Assembly: GCF_019801965.1 (NCBI RefSeq)
Contig: NZ_JAHVIA010000010.1
Location: 62,001-126,000 of the forward strand
DNA: 64,000 nt
Reading direction: 5' to 3'
DNA from: Salipiger bermudensis
GTDB lineage: Bacteria > Pseudomonadota > Alphaproteobacteria > Rhodobacterales > Rhodobacteraceae
In this document: positions 44,084-55,123 of the stretch, piece by piece
Layout of the letters: the number at the start of each line of letters is the position of its first letter
How positions within the stretch are numbered: position 1 is the stretch's first letter
Translations under genes and position numbers: made by a program
The notes under the pieces: generated by a model
Seen by the model: only the letters and a program-made list of their open reading frames with translations
Told to the model about the DNA's origin: nothing
Database searches by the model: none

Positions 44084-45718
44084 TTAACTCTCCACGCCGC
44101 CCAGTGCCACCCCTGCTGCCGCGAGGGCGTCCCAGATCTTGGCGTCGCGCCCGTAGACATCGGCGCGGTAGTTCACCTTGCCCTTCGCCTGGGTGAAGGC
44201 CGTGCGGTAGATCAGGTGCACCGGCACCGGCTGCTCGAGATTGACGCGGGTTTCCGAACCCGTCCGCAGGCGCGCGTTAAAGAAGCCCTCCGGGTCATCG
44301 GTCTGCAGCGCCAGCAGCGCGTAGGCGAAATCCTTCGGGTCGCCGAGCCGGATGCAGCCATGCGAATAGGTCCGCTGATCCCGCGCGAAGAGATGCTTCG
44401 AGGGCGTATCGTGCAGGTAGATGTTGTACTTGTTCGGGAACATGAACTTCACCTGGCCGAGCGCGTTCTTCGGGCCCGGCGGCTGGCGCATGGCGAAGGG
44501 GAAGCTGGCCGCGGAATATTGCGCGAAGCCATTGCCCCGATTGACCCGGCGCCCGCGGCTGTCGGTGATCTCGAGATGGCTGACCGCTCCCGGGTTGCGG
44601 CGCAGCTGCGGCAGGTACTCGTTCACGATGATAGAGCGCGGCACGTACCAGGACGGGTTGATGACCATGAATTCCATCACGTCGGAGAACTCCGGCGTGC
44701 GGCGATCGGGATCCTGATGGCCGACGACAGAGCGGGTCTCGAACGAAACCTTGCCGTCATCGACGATCTGGGCGTGAAAATCGACCAGGTTCACCAGAAC
44801 GTGGCGCTGGCCGAGCCCCTCGGCGAAGTTGATCCAGCGCTCGCGTTCCATCGCGACGAGCACCGATTTCAGGCGCTCGGTCGCGGGCACGTTGAGCGCG
44901 GTGAGGGTGGAGGAGCCGGCCACGCCATCGGCTGCCAGCCCGTGATCCTCCTGGAAGGACAGCACCGCCTCGCGCACCGCATCGTCGTAGCGGGCGGAAA
45001 GCGTCGGTTTGAGATAGCCCATCTCCACCAGCCGGTCTCGCAGGATGACGACACCGGGGCCGGTGTCGCCCGGATCGAGTTTGCCGACGGTCACCGGCGC
45101 GCCCCAGCCACCGCGGGCGATCACCCGCTCGAGCGTCAGCTTCTCGCGCATCAGGCGGGTGTATTCGGGCGATTTCGGAGCGAGTTCACGCAGGACCGCG
45201 CGCGGCTCGCCATCGGCCAGCGCCGCGAGCAGCTCCTCGGAGGGGCGGCGTACCGGCGCACGCTTGATGCCGCTGTCGATACGGCGGCCGTCGAGGGCCC
45301 CGCCGCTCAGGTCATGGGCGAATTGCAGGTAGGCGCGCGACAGCTCGATCTCGAGCAGGCCGCGATCGCGGTCGCTGCGCACGGCGCGCATCCGGGTCAG
45401 CAGGGCGGTGGGATCATAGCGTCCCGCCGGCAGCCCGTGCACGCCGGCGCTCGACAGCGCCTCGATCAGTGCCGCGCGGCGCGCGGTGGCGGCATCGTCG
45501 GCCGAGGTCCAGATCGGTTCGAATCCCCGGGCACGGTAGAAGGCGGCCATGCCCTCGTCGCCCGAAAGCGACTCGGCCACCGCCTGCTTGTAGCCGGTGA
45601 GCGCCAGCGACTGTGCCTGCGCCATCTGCGGCGCGCTGCCCAATATCCAGGCAGCGGCGGTCCCGGCGAGGAGACCGAGCTTCAGAGCGGAGAAAGTGCG
45701 CCTGCGTGAATTTGTCAT
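44084..45718 (-). CDS. L,D-transpeptidase, YcbB (LdtD)-like
   Basis: 544 residues from ATG 45718, with AGGG upstream. A signal peptide (TFSALKLGLLAGTAAAWILGSAPQMAQA) leads to an all-helical domain, a peptidoglycan-binding domain (LDPGDTGPGVVILRDRLVEMGYL, VLSFQEDHGLAADGVAGSSTL) and the YkuD catalytic domain with YSHGCIRLG (nt about 44350-44375), where the cysteine is the nucleophile. It forms 3-3 crosslinks or attaches proteins to murein in the periplasm. It is divergent from a MepK-like hydrolase. Confidence 0.92.
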   Translation of the reverse strand: MTNSRRRTFSALKLGLLAGTAAAWILGSAPQMAQAQSLALTGYKQAVAESLSGDEGMAAFYRARGFEPIWTSADDAATARRAALIEALSSAGVHGLPAGRYDPTALLTRMRAVRSDRDRGLLEIELSRAYLQFAHDLSGGALDGRRIDSGIKRAPVRRPSEELLAALADGEPRAVLRELAPKSPEYTRLMREKLTLERVIARGGWGAPVTVGKLDPGDTGPGVVILRDRLVEMGYLKPTLSARYDDAVREAVLSFQEDHGLAADGVAGSSTLTALNVPATERLKSVLVAMERERWINFAEGLGQRHVLVNLVDFHAQIVDDGKVSFETRSVVGHQDPDRRTPEFSDVMEFMVINPSWYVPRSIIVNEYLPQLRRNPGAVSHLEITDSRGRRVNRGNGFAQYSAASFPFAMRQPPGPKNALGQVKFMFPNKYNIYLHDTPSKHLFARDQRTYSHGCIRLGDPKDFAYALLALQTDDPEGFFNARLRTGSETRVNLEQPVPVHLIYRTAFTQAKGKVNYRADVYGRDAKIWDALAAAGVALGGVES

Positions 45719-46051
45719 AGTGATCCCTGAACTCGAACGGCCTGCTACAAAACTAGTGTTGAACGTCAGGAGTCTAACCTGTCCACTCACATTTCCCGAG
45801 AGCGTGATAATCGCGCCGCAGCGCGGCAGTGCTGCACCGCTTCTGGAAGTCGGCGCGAAGTGGCCACAAGATGTAGGCGATTTGCGCAGGATCTTGCCGA
45901 AATCGCCTCAATGTCTCCCAAACGGCCAAAACCGCCTTCTCAGAATTTTTACTCTGTGGCATATAATCCACGCATCTGGGGATAGATGGCAGGGTCGTCC
46001 AACGAGGCGACGCAAACAGGTACAGCGACTTAACGGGACAGGCGCTTTCAC
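45719..46051 (+). other. Divergent region between L,D-transpeptidase and MepK-like gene
   Basis: 333 bases without a supported gene. TATAAT at 45962-45967 is a good -10 box for the MepK-like gene, with TTCTCA (45937-45942) as a weak -35 at a long 19-bp spacing. Confidence 0.5.
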
Positions 46052-46621
46052 ATGACAAAAATCACTGCAGGCGGCCTCACACGCCGCGGCCTTCTTGGCG
46101 CATTCGGCGCAACACTCATCACAGCAGCTCCGACTTATGCAAACGCGGCAGGGTTCCTCCGCGGCGCCGGCGACATTCGCCGACTGAAAATGTACTCCGG
46201 CCGGACCGGCGAAAAGATCGATATGATCTACTGGATCGAGGGCGAGTACATCTCTGAATCCCTCAAGCAGATCAACCACTTCATGCGCGACTGGCGGACC
46301 AATGACGTTAAGTCGATCGATCCGCGCACCATCGACATCATGACGGCGGCTCACAATCTTCTCGATAGTGACGAGCCTTACATGCTGATCTCGGGCTATC
46401 GCAGCCCCAAGACCAACGCGATGCTGCGCTCGCGCAGCTCGGGCGTCGCGAAAAACTCGCGTCACCTACTCGGCGAGGCGGCCGACCTTCATCTCAAGTC
46501 GCGCTCCGTCAACCAGATCGCGCGCGCGGCCGCAGCTTGCAAGGCCGGTGGTGTCGGGCGCTACACCAGCTCGAGCTTCGTTCACATGGATTGCGGGCCG
46601 GTGCGCACCTGGGGAAGCTGA
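46052..46621 (+). CDS. DUF882 murein peptidase, MepK (YcbK)-like
   Basis: 189 residues. A twin-arginine signal (LTRRGLLGAFGATLITAAPTYANA) is followed by an M15-like zinc peptidase domain: LISGYRSPKTNAMLRSRS, the metal motif SRHLLGEAADLH and VHMDCGPVRTW. E. coli MepK cleaves 3-3 crosslinks made by L,D-transpeptidases. Here it lies divergent from such a transpeptidase, so synthesis and removal of 3-3 bonds may be co-controlled. A terminator follows. Confidence 0.9.
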   Translation: MTKITAGGLTRRGLLGAFGATLITAAPTYANAAGFLRGAGDIRRLKMYSGRTGEKIDMIYWIEGEYISESLKQINHFMRDWRTNDVKSIDPRTIDIMTAAHNLLDSDEPYMLISGYRSPKTNAMLRSRSSGVAKNSRHLLGEAADLHLKSRSVNQIARAAAACKAGGVGRYTSSSFVHMDCGPVRTWGS

Positions 46622-46661
46622 GCGCCGACTTTCACCGCGTGTTAAAAGAATAACATGTTGC

Positions 46662-46693
46662 AAGGCGTCCGGTTCCGGGCGCCTTTGCTTTTT
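46662..46693 (+). terminator. Rho-independent terminator after the MepK-like gene
   Basis: AAGGCGTCCGG (46662-46672) pairs with CCGGGCGCCTT (46675-46685, one G-T), followed by TGCTTTTT. Confidence 0.8.
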
Positions 46694-46837
46694 CCGGCGA
46701 TTTCATGGTTTATTCACGGGCCTGATCCGGGCGCCGCATCGTGCGCCTCGCCAACCGGGCCACAGTGCCTGCCGCAAGGGCATCTGGCGCGGATTGAGGC
46801 GGCTCTCTCGTGGCGGTGGCCTCGCTCGGCGCGCGAC

Positions 46838-47419
46838 TCAGCGTTCGAGGATCAGTCTGCCGCCCGAGATTTCCAGCCGGTCGAAGCGTTGCAGGTAGCT
46901 CATGCCCAGAAGCGAGCTGCGCATCTCGCCCTCGTTGACGTAGGCCCGCAGGTTGCGGTCGGTGAACGGGCCGAGCGCCACCGTATCCAGCCGCACCGGC
47001 GCGGTGCGCACCCGGCCATTGGCGGTGTTGGCTTCGCCATGGAACAGCAGCGCCTCCGGGGCGAGCCCGATGCGCGCGGCGTCGCTGCGCGACAGCACCA
47101 TGCCGGTGGCGCCGGTGTCGATGACGAAGCGCGTGGGGATGCCGTTGATCTCGAGGGAGACATAGTAATGCCCGTCGGGCGCGCGCGGCAGCTCGACGCG
47201 GCCGGCCTCGGTAAACACAGCCTGTTGTGGCATCACCGTCTGGCGAATGTCGCCCCATAGCCCGATCGCGGCCACCGCGCCGAGGAAGATCAGGCCCCAG
47301 ACCGTCAGGTATTGTAGCTTCCGGCCGAGCCCGGTGCGATCCTTGACGAAGAACCAGAAGATCAGCACCGCCGCGAGCAGGCCGAGATAGGCCAGATGTC
47401 CGAGATCGTTTCCTGTCAT
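46838..47419 (-). CDS. Membrane-anchored clan AA aspartic protease (TIGR02281)
   Basis: 193 residues from ATG 47419. Two N-terminal spans (LAYLGLLAAVLIFWFFV and LQYLTVWGLIFLGAVAAIGLW) precede a retropepsin-like domain with the catalytic aspartate in FVIDTGATGMVLS and a late SLLGMSYLQRF. Retropepsins work as dimers, so one such site per chain is expected. Substrate unknown; the domain probably faces the periplasm. Confidence 0.9.
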   Translation of the reverse strand: MTGNDLGHLAYLGLLAAVLIFWFFVKDRTGLGRKLQYLTVWGLIFLGAVAAIGLWGDIRQTVMPQQAVFTEAGRVELPRAPDGHYYVSLEINGIPTRFVIDTGATGMVLSRSDAARIGLAPEALLFHGEANTANGRVRTAPVRLDTVALGPFTDRNLRAYVNEGEMRSSLLGMSYLQRFDRLEISGGRLILER

Positions 47420-47479
47420 GCGCTCATCCGTGGGGGCGGTTTCCCTCAATGTAGGCGCTCGGGCGCCGGAATGCAGGAT

Positions 47480-48100
47480 CTATCCGACCGCGCCGACGTT
47501 GCGCAGCCCGTCGATGACGAATTGCACCGACAGCGCGGCGAGCAGCATACCGAGAAGCCGGGTGACCACCACGATGCCGGTATGGCCGAGCAGGCGCTCG
47601 ATGATCGGCGCGGCGAGAAACATCAGCAACACGATCAGCAGCACCGAGATCATCACCCCGATCACCGCCGCCATCTCCAGCGGCGAGCCGGTCTGGCCGG
47701 CGAGCAGGATCATCGTGGCGATGGCCCCGGGGCCGGCGATCAGCGGAATGGCGATGGGAAACACCGACGGGTCGGGCAGGGCGTCGTCTTCCTCTGCCTT
47801 GTCCTCGCGCCGCTTCGAGCGGCGCTCGAATAGCATGTCGAGGGCAGTGAGAAACAGCAGGATTCCGCCGGCGATGCGGAAGGCGGGCATCGAGATGCCG
47901 ATGAAGCCGAGCACCTTTTCGCCGAAGAAGGTGAAGAGCATCAGGATGCCCATGGCGATGCCGCAGGAGCGCAGCGCCAGGATGCGCCGGTGCCGGCTGT
48001 CCGCACCGGAGGTCAGCGCGATGAAGATCGGGGTCAGCCCGATCGGGTCGATCACCACGAAGAGCGTGGCGAAGGCGGTGATGTAGAAGGCGCTGTCCAT
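47480..48100 (-). CDS. MarC family integral membrane protein
   Basis: 206 residues, about six membrane spans: TLFVVIDPIGLTPIFIAL, MLFTFFGEKVLGFIGI, IAGGILLFLTALDMLF, FPIAIPLIAGPGAIATMILLAG. The two intramembrane DPIG and GPGA-like motifs define MarC. Despite its name it has no proven drug-efflux role. Confidence 0.93.
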   Translation of the reverse strand: MDSAFYITAFATLFVVIDPIGLTPIFIALTSGADSRHRRILALRSCGIAMGILMLFTFFGEKVLGFIGISMPAFRIAGGILLFLTALDMLFERRSKRREDKAEEDDALPDPSVFPIAIPLIAGPGAIATMILLAGQTGSPLEMAAVIGVMISVLLIVLLMFLAAPIIERLLGHTGIVVVTRLLGMLLAALSVQFVIDGLRNVGAVG

Positions 48101-48317
48101 GGCTCAGGGGTAGGCTGGCCGACGCGGCCTGTCCAGCACCGTGTTCCGCTGCGCCTCGTGTCGCCGCTCGATGGGGCGCGCGGCGTTCCCCGGGATATTT
48201 GCAGCCAGAAGAAGACATGAGCAGCGCGCCCCTTGCTTCTCTTCGTCAAAAATACTCCCGCCGGAGGCAGGCCGGACCCGGCGGCCGGGCGCGGCTTCGG
48301 GGGGAGGCAAGGAAGGC

Positions 48318-48680
48318 TCAGGCCGCTTCCACTGCGCCGCCCGCGCGCTGCCAATGCGCAAGGCCACCGATATTGTGCACGTCCTCGTAGCCGAAGCGTT
48401 TCAGCATGCCCTTGGCCATGCCGGAGCGGGCGCCGCTGGCGCAATAGACCGCGATCGGCTTGCCGGAGGCGAGCTCGGGCAAGCATTCGGGGCTGCGCGG
48501 ATCGCAGCGCATGGCGAAGGCGGCCATCGGCACGTGCAGCGCACCCCGGGCCTTGCCGCTTGCCGCCAGCTCGGCGCCGTCACGGATGTCGATGAGGACG
48601 AGCTCACCGGCGGCGGCCCGGGCCACCGCTTCGGCCGCCGTCAATTCGGGGCTGCGAAAGGCTTTGCGGAAGGCGAACAT
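48318..48680 (-). CDS. Single-domain rhodanese-like sulfurtransferase
   Basis: 120 residues from ATG 48680, with AGGAG upstream. [26 protein letters not shown] is the conserved entry and C80 in [12 protein letters not shown] the active-site cysteine. It moves sulfane sulfur between small thiols or proteins. It is divergent from uvrA; the SOS box between them is 72 bases from its start, so partial shared control is possible. Confidence 0.92.
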   Translation of the reverse strand: MFAFRKAFRSPELTAAEAVARAAAGELVLIDIRDGAELAASGKARGALHVPMAAFAMRCDPRSPECLPELASGKPIAVYCASGARSGMAKGMLKRFGYEDVHNIGGLAHWQRAGGAVEAA

Positions 48681-48751
48681 CACGGATCTCCTGCTGTGGA
48701 TGCCCATGCTATAAGCATTCACAAATGGGAATGTAATACCTGCGTGGTAAC

Positions 48752-48766
48752 GTTCTTGCAATGTTC
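48752..48766 (+). promoter_or_regulatory. LexA-binding SOS box upstream of uvrA
   Basis: GTTC (48752-48755), seven bases, GTTC (48763-48766): a perfect match to the alphaproteobacterial LexA direct repeat GTTC-N7-GTTC. It ends 65 bases before the uvrA start. Confidence 0.88.
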
Positions 48767-48831
48767 TGGTTTTGGCATTGGCCAAGCCGGCGCTTTCGCC
48801 TATGTAACGGGCAATCCTGTCCGGAGGTCTC

Positions 48832-51702
<2,871 letters not shown>

Positions 51703-51730
51703 GTCGTCTCTCTCGGGTTCGGGATAGATG

Positions 51731-51762
51731 CGCCCTCGCAGGGATCTGCGGGGGCGTTTCTT
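51731..51762 (+). terminator. Rho-independent terminator of uvrA
   Basis: An 11-bp stem (51731-51741 with 51746-51756, one G-T pair), GGAT loop and TTTCTT. Confidence 0.85.
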
Positions 51763-51927
51763 GTTATGGTTGTGTTCGCAACTGGAAACCCTCACGCGCC
51801 CTGCGCCCGGTCGCGATGTGGGAAGGCAGAGCCTGCCGGATCGCGCCGTGACCTCGGTCAAGGACGGAGGCCAACACATCCGGTTAGTTTCGCGGTCTGT
51901 CTATCGGGCCTTGGGGGAGGAGCCGCG

Positions 51928-52611
51928 ATGCCTGTCTTCAATCACGTCATGCGTATTGGCGCCGCGCTGGCGCTTGCCACAGCTCCCGCGGCAGCGCTGG
52001 CCGATCCGGTGCCCTGCGACGATCCCGGCGTTCTGGTCGAGGCGCCGGACGAGGCCGCGCGCACGCTGATCTGCGAGGCCGCCGGGCAGGCGAGAGAGGC
52101 GCTGGCGGTCTGCGGGCTGGTGCCGGTCAAGCCCATCGTCATCGCCACCGAGGAGGGGGTGATCCACGGCATGGGCCTTTGCCTCGCGGCCTATGACTGC
52201 ACGCAGAACCGCATCCGGATCATCGCGCCAGACCTGATGCGCGCGCATTTGCTGCCCGAGGACCCCTATTCATTGCTTCCTGACGAGGTGGTGTTTGGCT
52301 CGCTGCTGACCCACGAGATGGCTCATGCGGTGGTCGAACAGACGCGCGGCGTGCGCCCCGTGGCGCTGGTCGATCACGAGTTCATCGCCAACGCCATGGA
52401 GCTCTCGGCGATGCCGGAACAGCACCGCCAGACACTTCTCGATCTCTCCGGGATCACGCCGCCGGTCACCGCCGGTTATATCGATCTGCTGATCTACGGG
52501 CTGGCGCCGCGGCGGTTCTCGGCGGCGGCCTATTACTTCCTCGAAGCTCAGGGCTGTGACGTCGTGACGGGGATCCTCGAGGGCCGCGTGAGTTTCGTGG
52601 GCGAGCGCTGA
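51928..52611 (+). CDS. Exported putative zinc metallopeptidase (DUF6639-like)
   Basis: 227 residues from ATG 51928 with GGAGGAG upstream. Signal peptide (RIGAALALATAPAAALADP). H129-E130-M-A-H133 in SLLTHEMAHAVVEQ is an HExxH zinc motif, followed by ALVDHEFIANAMELSAM, which may hold further ligands. Cysteine pairs (C30, C49, C62, C85, C91) suggest disulfides. Resembles a DUF6639-type family of Rhodobacteraceae; activity is not established. Confidence 0.78.
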   Translation: MPVFNHVMRIGAALALATAPAAALADPVPCDDPGVLVEAPDEAARTLICEAAGQAREALAVCGLVPVKPIVIATEEGVIHGMGLCLAAYDCTQNRIRIIAPDLMRAHLLPEDPYSLLPDEVVFGSLLTHEMAHAVVEQTRGVRPVALVDHEFIANAMELSAMPEQHRQTLLDLSGITPPVTAGYIDLLIYGLAPRRFSAAAYYFLEAQGCDVVTGILEGRVSFVGER

Positions 52612-52647
52612 CCCCGGTTTCAAAAGGATCGCGGGCGTGCCGACGAC

Positions 52648-52675
52648 AAAAGCCGCGCCTGTAAAGACGCGGCTT
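52648..52675 (-). terminator. Terminator of the small exported protein gene
   Basis: AAGCCGCG and CGCGGCTT (52650-52657 with 52668-52675) form an 8-bp stem; on the minus strand the hairpin runs into a T-tract at 52651-52648. Confidence 0.7.
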
Positions 52676-52705
52676 CGGTGCTGTGCGGACAAAGGTTCCG
52701 TAGGA

Positions 52706-53050
52706 TCAGTCGGCCAGCGCAGCGATGGCGCCGATCACGTTCAGGACCTTCCGCGTCTCGGGATCGACGCGGTAGACCACGTCATCGTTGCGGTAATAGG
52801 TGCCGTTGGGCAGCCCGTAGCGATCCGGGTTGCGCAGGATGATGACGTCTCCGCCAATGCGGTCGCCGGTGCGGTAGCGATAGCGGTGGTCGTCGTCGCG
52901 ATCGCTGTAGCCCTTGACCTGACCCGGCGGGTTGCAGCCGTTGTGCTTCTTAGCGAGACCCGGCGGGCAGCCCTTCGGAGCCGCGCTGGCGGCGATGGGC
53001 ATGCTCAGGGCGCCAGCGGACATGGCGGCGAGGACGAGGGTGCGGAACAT
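52706..53050 (-). CDS. Small exported protein, RcnB-like excluded; unknown function
   Basis: 114 residues from ATG 53050 with AAGGAG upstream. Signal peptide (FRTLVLAAMSAGALSMPIAASA), a Cys-containing PKGCPPGLAKKHNGCNPPGQ segment, a polar charged stretch (SDRDDDHRYRYR) and a C-terminal RNPDRYGLPNGTYYRNDDVVYRVDPETRKVLNVIGA. The C-terminus recalls RcnB-type periplasmic proteins but lacks their full motif set. A terminator follows. Confidence 0.82.
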   Translation of the reverse strand: MFRTLVLAAMSAGALSMPIAASAAPKGCPPGLAKKHNGCNPPGQVKGYSDRDDDHRYRYRTGDRIGGDVIILRNPDRYGLPNGTYYRNDDVVYRVDPETRKVLNVIGAIAALAD

Positions 53051-53148
53051 TGCGTTTCTCCTTGATTGCTCGCGTATATAACGCGAGCCGCGCGCGGATT
53101 TGTTCCCCCTCGTCGCAGCGTGAGCGGGCCCCCGCTCACCCGAGCCCG

Positions 53149-53349
53149 TCACTTTTTCAGCGCGCAGGTGTTCACGCCAATCAGCGAATAGATCGGGCAG
53201 GTGCCGAGCAATCCCGTCACCAGCGGGATGATGCCGAGCAGGTAGAGCCAGCTATAGGGGCCGTCGGTGAGGAAGTAGGCGAGCACCAGAAGTGCGCCGA
53301 CGACGATGCGCAGGATCTTGTCGATCCCTCCGACATTCTTGGCAAACAT
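53149..53349 (-). CDS. DUF2892 (YgaP-like) small membrane protein
   Basis: 66 residues: FAKNVGGIDKILRIVVGALLVLAYF, then LYLLGIIPLVTGLLGTCPIYSLIGVNTC. Two membrane spans with the GTCPIYxLIGxxTC ending typical of DUF2892 (inner membrane YgaP C-terminal domain). GAAAGGACC precedes the ATG. Often linked to sulfur or metal genes, but none is adjacent. Confidence 0.92.
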   Translation of the reverse strand: MFAKNVGGIDKILRIVVGALLVLAYFLTDGPYSWLYLLGIIPLVTGLLGTCPIYSLIGVNTCALKK

Positions 53350-53434
53350 GGGTCAGGTCCTTTCAGGGTTGCAGTCCTGACCTGTCATCGCGCATCGCGG
53401 CGCGGCTGTCTGTGACATGGTCACCAAGCGCGGC

Positions 53435-54220
53435 CTATTGCGTCCAGTCCGGCGGGCGCTTCTCGAGGAAGGCCGCGATGCCTTCCTCGGTGTCGCGCCA
53501 GAGCATGTTTTCGACCATCACCTCGGCGGCATAGGCATAGGCCTCGTCGAGCCCCATCTGGGCCTGCGCGTAGAACGCCTCCTTGCCGATCTTCACCGCC
53601 GCGCCAAGCTTGCCGGCTACGGTTGCGGCCAGCTCTGCGGTGGCCTCGGCCAACTGGTCGGCGGGCACCACGCGGTTGATCAGTCCCATGTCGCGGGCCT
53701 CATGGGCGTCTGCGAAGCGGCCGGTCGAGAGCATCTCGAAGGCGTGCTTGCGCGGGATGTTGCGGGTGAGGGCCACCATCGGTGTCGAGCAGAACAGCCC
53801 GATATTCACCCCGTTCACGCCGAACCGCGTGCCCTTGGCGGCGACCGCGAGATCGCAGGAGGCCACGAGCTGGCAACCCGCGGCGGTGGCGATGCCGTGA
53901 ACCTGCGCGATCACCGGCTGGGGCAGGCGCTGCAGCCCGGTCATCACCTCGGTGCAGCGCGCGAAGAGATCGGCAAAGTAGGCCTTGCCGCCATCCTCCG
54001 CCTGCCGGCCCTGCTGCATCTGCTTGAGATCATGCCCGGCGCAGAACGCCTTGCCCTCGCCCGAGATTACCACCGCCCGGATGCTGCGATCCTCCTGGAG
54101 TGCATCGATCTGCGCCTTCAGCGCGGCGAGCATCTCGTCTGAGAGCGCGTTGAGCCGCTCGGGCGCGGTCATGCGCAGATGCGCGACCGCGCCGGTGTCG
54201 TGACGTTCCAGCAGAGCCAT
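53435..54220 (-). CDS. Enoyl-CoA hydratase/isomerase family protein
   Basis: 261 residues from ATG 54220 with GGAGAGGA upstream. Crotonase fold: GKAFCAGHDLKQM and GIATAAGCQLVASCDLAVAAKGTRFGVNGVNIGLFCSTPMV carry the oxyanion hole; the usual catalytic Glu positions are replaced (Asn/Cys in VNIGLFC), so true hydratase activity is doubtful. It resembles ECHDC3-type members. Divergent from a thioesterase with 58 bases between starts. Confidence 0.9.
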   Translation of the reverse strand: MALLERHDTGAVAHLRMTAPERLNALSDEMLAALKAQIDALQEDRSIRAVVISGEGKAFCAGHDLKQMQQGRQAEDGGKAYFADLFARCTEVMTGLQRLPQPVIAQVHGIATAAGCQLVASCDLAVAAKGTRFGVNGVNIGLFCSTPMVALTRNIPRKHAFEMLSTGRFADAHEARDMGLINRVVPADQLAEATAELAATVAGKLGAAVKIGKEAFYAQAQMGLDEAYAYAAEVMVENMLWRDTEEGIAAFLEKRPPDWTQ

Positions 54221-54278
54221 CTTGTCCTCTCCCTCTGTTTGCGCTGAGGTTAGCCGTGCTGCGAGAGGGAGGACAAGC

Positions 54279-54707
54279 ATGGCGCTGGCAATGACGGTGG
54301 AGGAGGTCGAGAGCTACCTCGCGGAGGTGTTTCCGCAGGTCGACGGCATGTTCGGCATTGACCGGCTCGACGAGGATCTGCTGGTGATGCGCCTGCATGT
54401 CTCCGACGCCCACCTGCGCCCGGGCGGCACCGTGTCGGGGCCGTCGATGTTCTCGCTCGCCGATGTCGCGGCCTATGTGGCGACGCTGGCGCGGATCGGC
54501 CGGCAGGCGCTGACGGTAACGACTCATTGCTCGATCGATTTCATGCGCAAGCCGGAGGCGGGCAAGGACCTGCTCGCCGAGGCGCGGCTGCTGAAGCTCG
54601 GGCGGAGCCTGAGCGTGACCGATGTGCTGCTGTTCTCGGAAGGCTCGGACAAGCCGGTGGCGCATGCCTCGCTGACCTATTCGATCCCGCCGGCGCCCGT
54701 GGGGTAG
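54279..54707 (+). CDS. PaaI-type hotdog thioesterase
   Basis: 142 residues from ATG 54279 with GGGAGGA upstream. Hotdog fold: LRPGGTVSGPSMFSLADVAAYVATLA holds the central helix and its aspartate, and TTHCSIDFMRKPEAGKDLLAEARLLKLGRSL the following strands. It hydrolyses acyl-CoA. Divergent from the enoyl-CoA hydratase, suggesting a shared acyl-CoA substrate set. Confidence 0.9.
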   Translation: MALAMTVEEVESYLAEVFPQVDGMFGIDRLDEDLLVMRLHVSDAHLRPGGTVSGPSMFSLADVAAYVATLARIGRQALTVTTHCSIDFMRKPEAGKDLLAEARLLKLGRSLSVTDVLLFSEGSDKPVAHASLTYSIPPAPVG

Positions 54708-54728
54708 GGCGCGGAGGCGTCCCGCAGC

Positions 54729-54756
54729 AAAAAAGGCGCGAGGAATGCCTCGCGCC
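54729..54756 (-). terminator. Rho-independent terminator of the DUF1127 gene
   Basis: GGCGCGAGG (54735-54743) and CCTCGCGCC (54748-54756) with an AATG loop; the minus-strand transcript then has UUUUUU (54734-54729). Confidence 0.92.
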
Positions 54757-54787
54757 CAGGGGAAGAGGTTCCGGCAGGTCCGGGGAA

Positions 54788-55015
54788 TCAGCCCTGCCAG
54801 AACATGCGGCGTGCCTCCTTGTAGGCGACGTGCCGTTCCAGGCCGACATCACGCAGCAAATGGTCGTCGAGCTGGCCAAGCGCCTTTCGGGTGCGCTGGC
54901 GCTCGGACCACTTGGCCAGCACCACCGCGGTGCGCAGCGCGATTGCCGAGAGCAGCGGCAGCGGGCGCTGCGTGTCGAGATAGGCAATGAGCGGGGCGTG
55001 GGCGGTGTTGGTCAT
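54788..55015 (-). CDS. DUF1127 (YjiS-like) small protein
   Basis: 75 residues from ATG 55015 with GGAGAC upstream. The C-terminal RTRKALGQLDDHLLRDVGLERHVAYKEARRMFW is the DUF1127 signature (L..L.D..L.DIGL). Short DUF1127 proteins of alphaproteobacteria bind RNA or affect phosphate and carbon metabolism in Agrobacterium; this one is divergent from a MocR regulator and shares its repeated operator. Confidence 0.93.
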   Translation of the reverse strand: MTNTAHAPLIAYLDTQRPLPLLSAIALRTAVVLAKWSERQRTRKALGQLDDHLLRDVGLERHVAYKEARRMFWQG

Positions 55016-55031
55016 GGGATGTCTCCGTAAG

Positions 55032-55123
55032 TTGTATTGATACAATATCCTTGATTTCCGTGATGTTTTGATACATTGTGCCAATATGGGCGTCGAGAAA
55101 AACATTGTGACCGATACAATATC
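55032..55123. promoter_or_regulatory. Repeated MocR-type operator, three copies of GATACA
   Basis: GATACAATATC at 55039-55049, GATACATTGT at 55070-55079 and GATACAATATC at 55113-55123. The first overlaps the inverted repeat TTGTAT-TG-ATACAA (55032-55045). Start-to-start spacings of 31 and 43 bp are near three and four helical turns. Two copies lie in the divergent region and one in the regulator's 5' coding end, fitting autoregulation. Confidence 0.72.
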
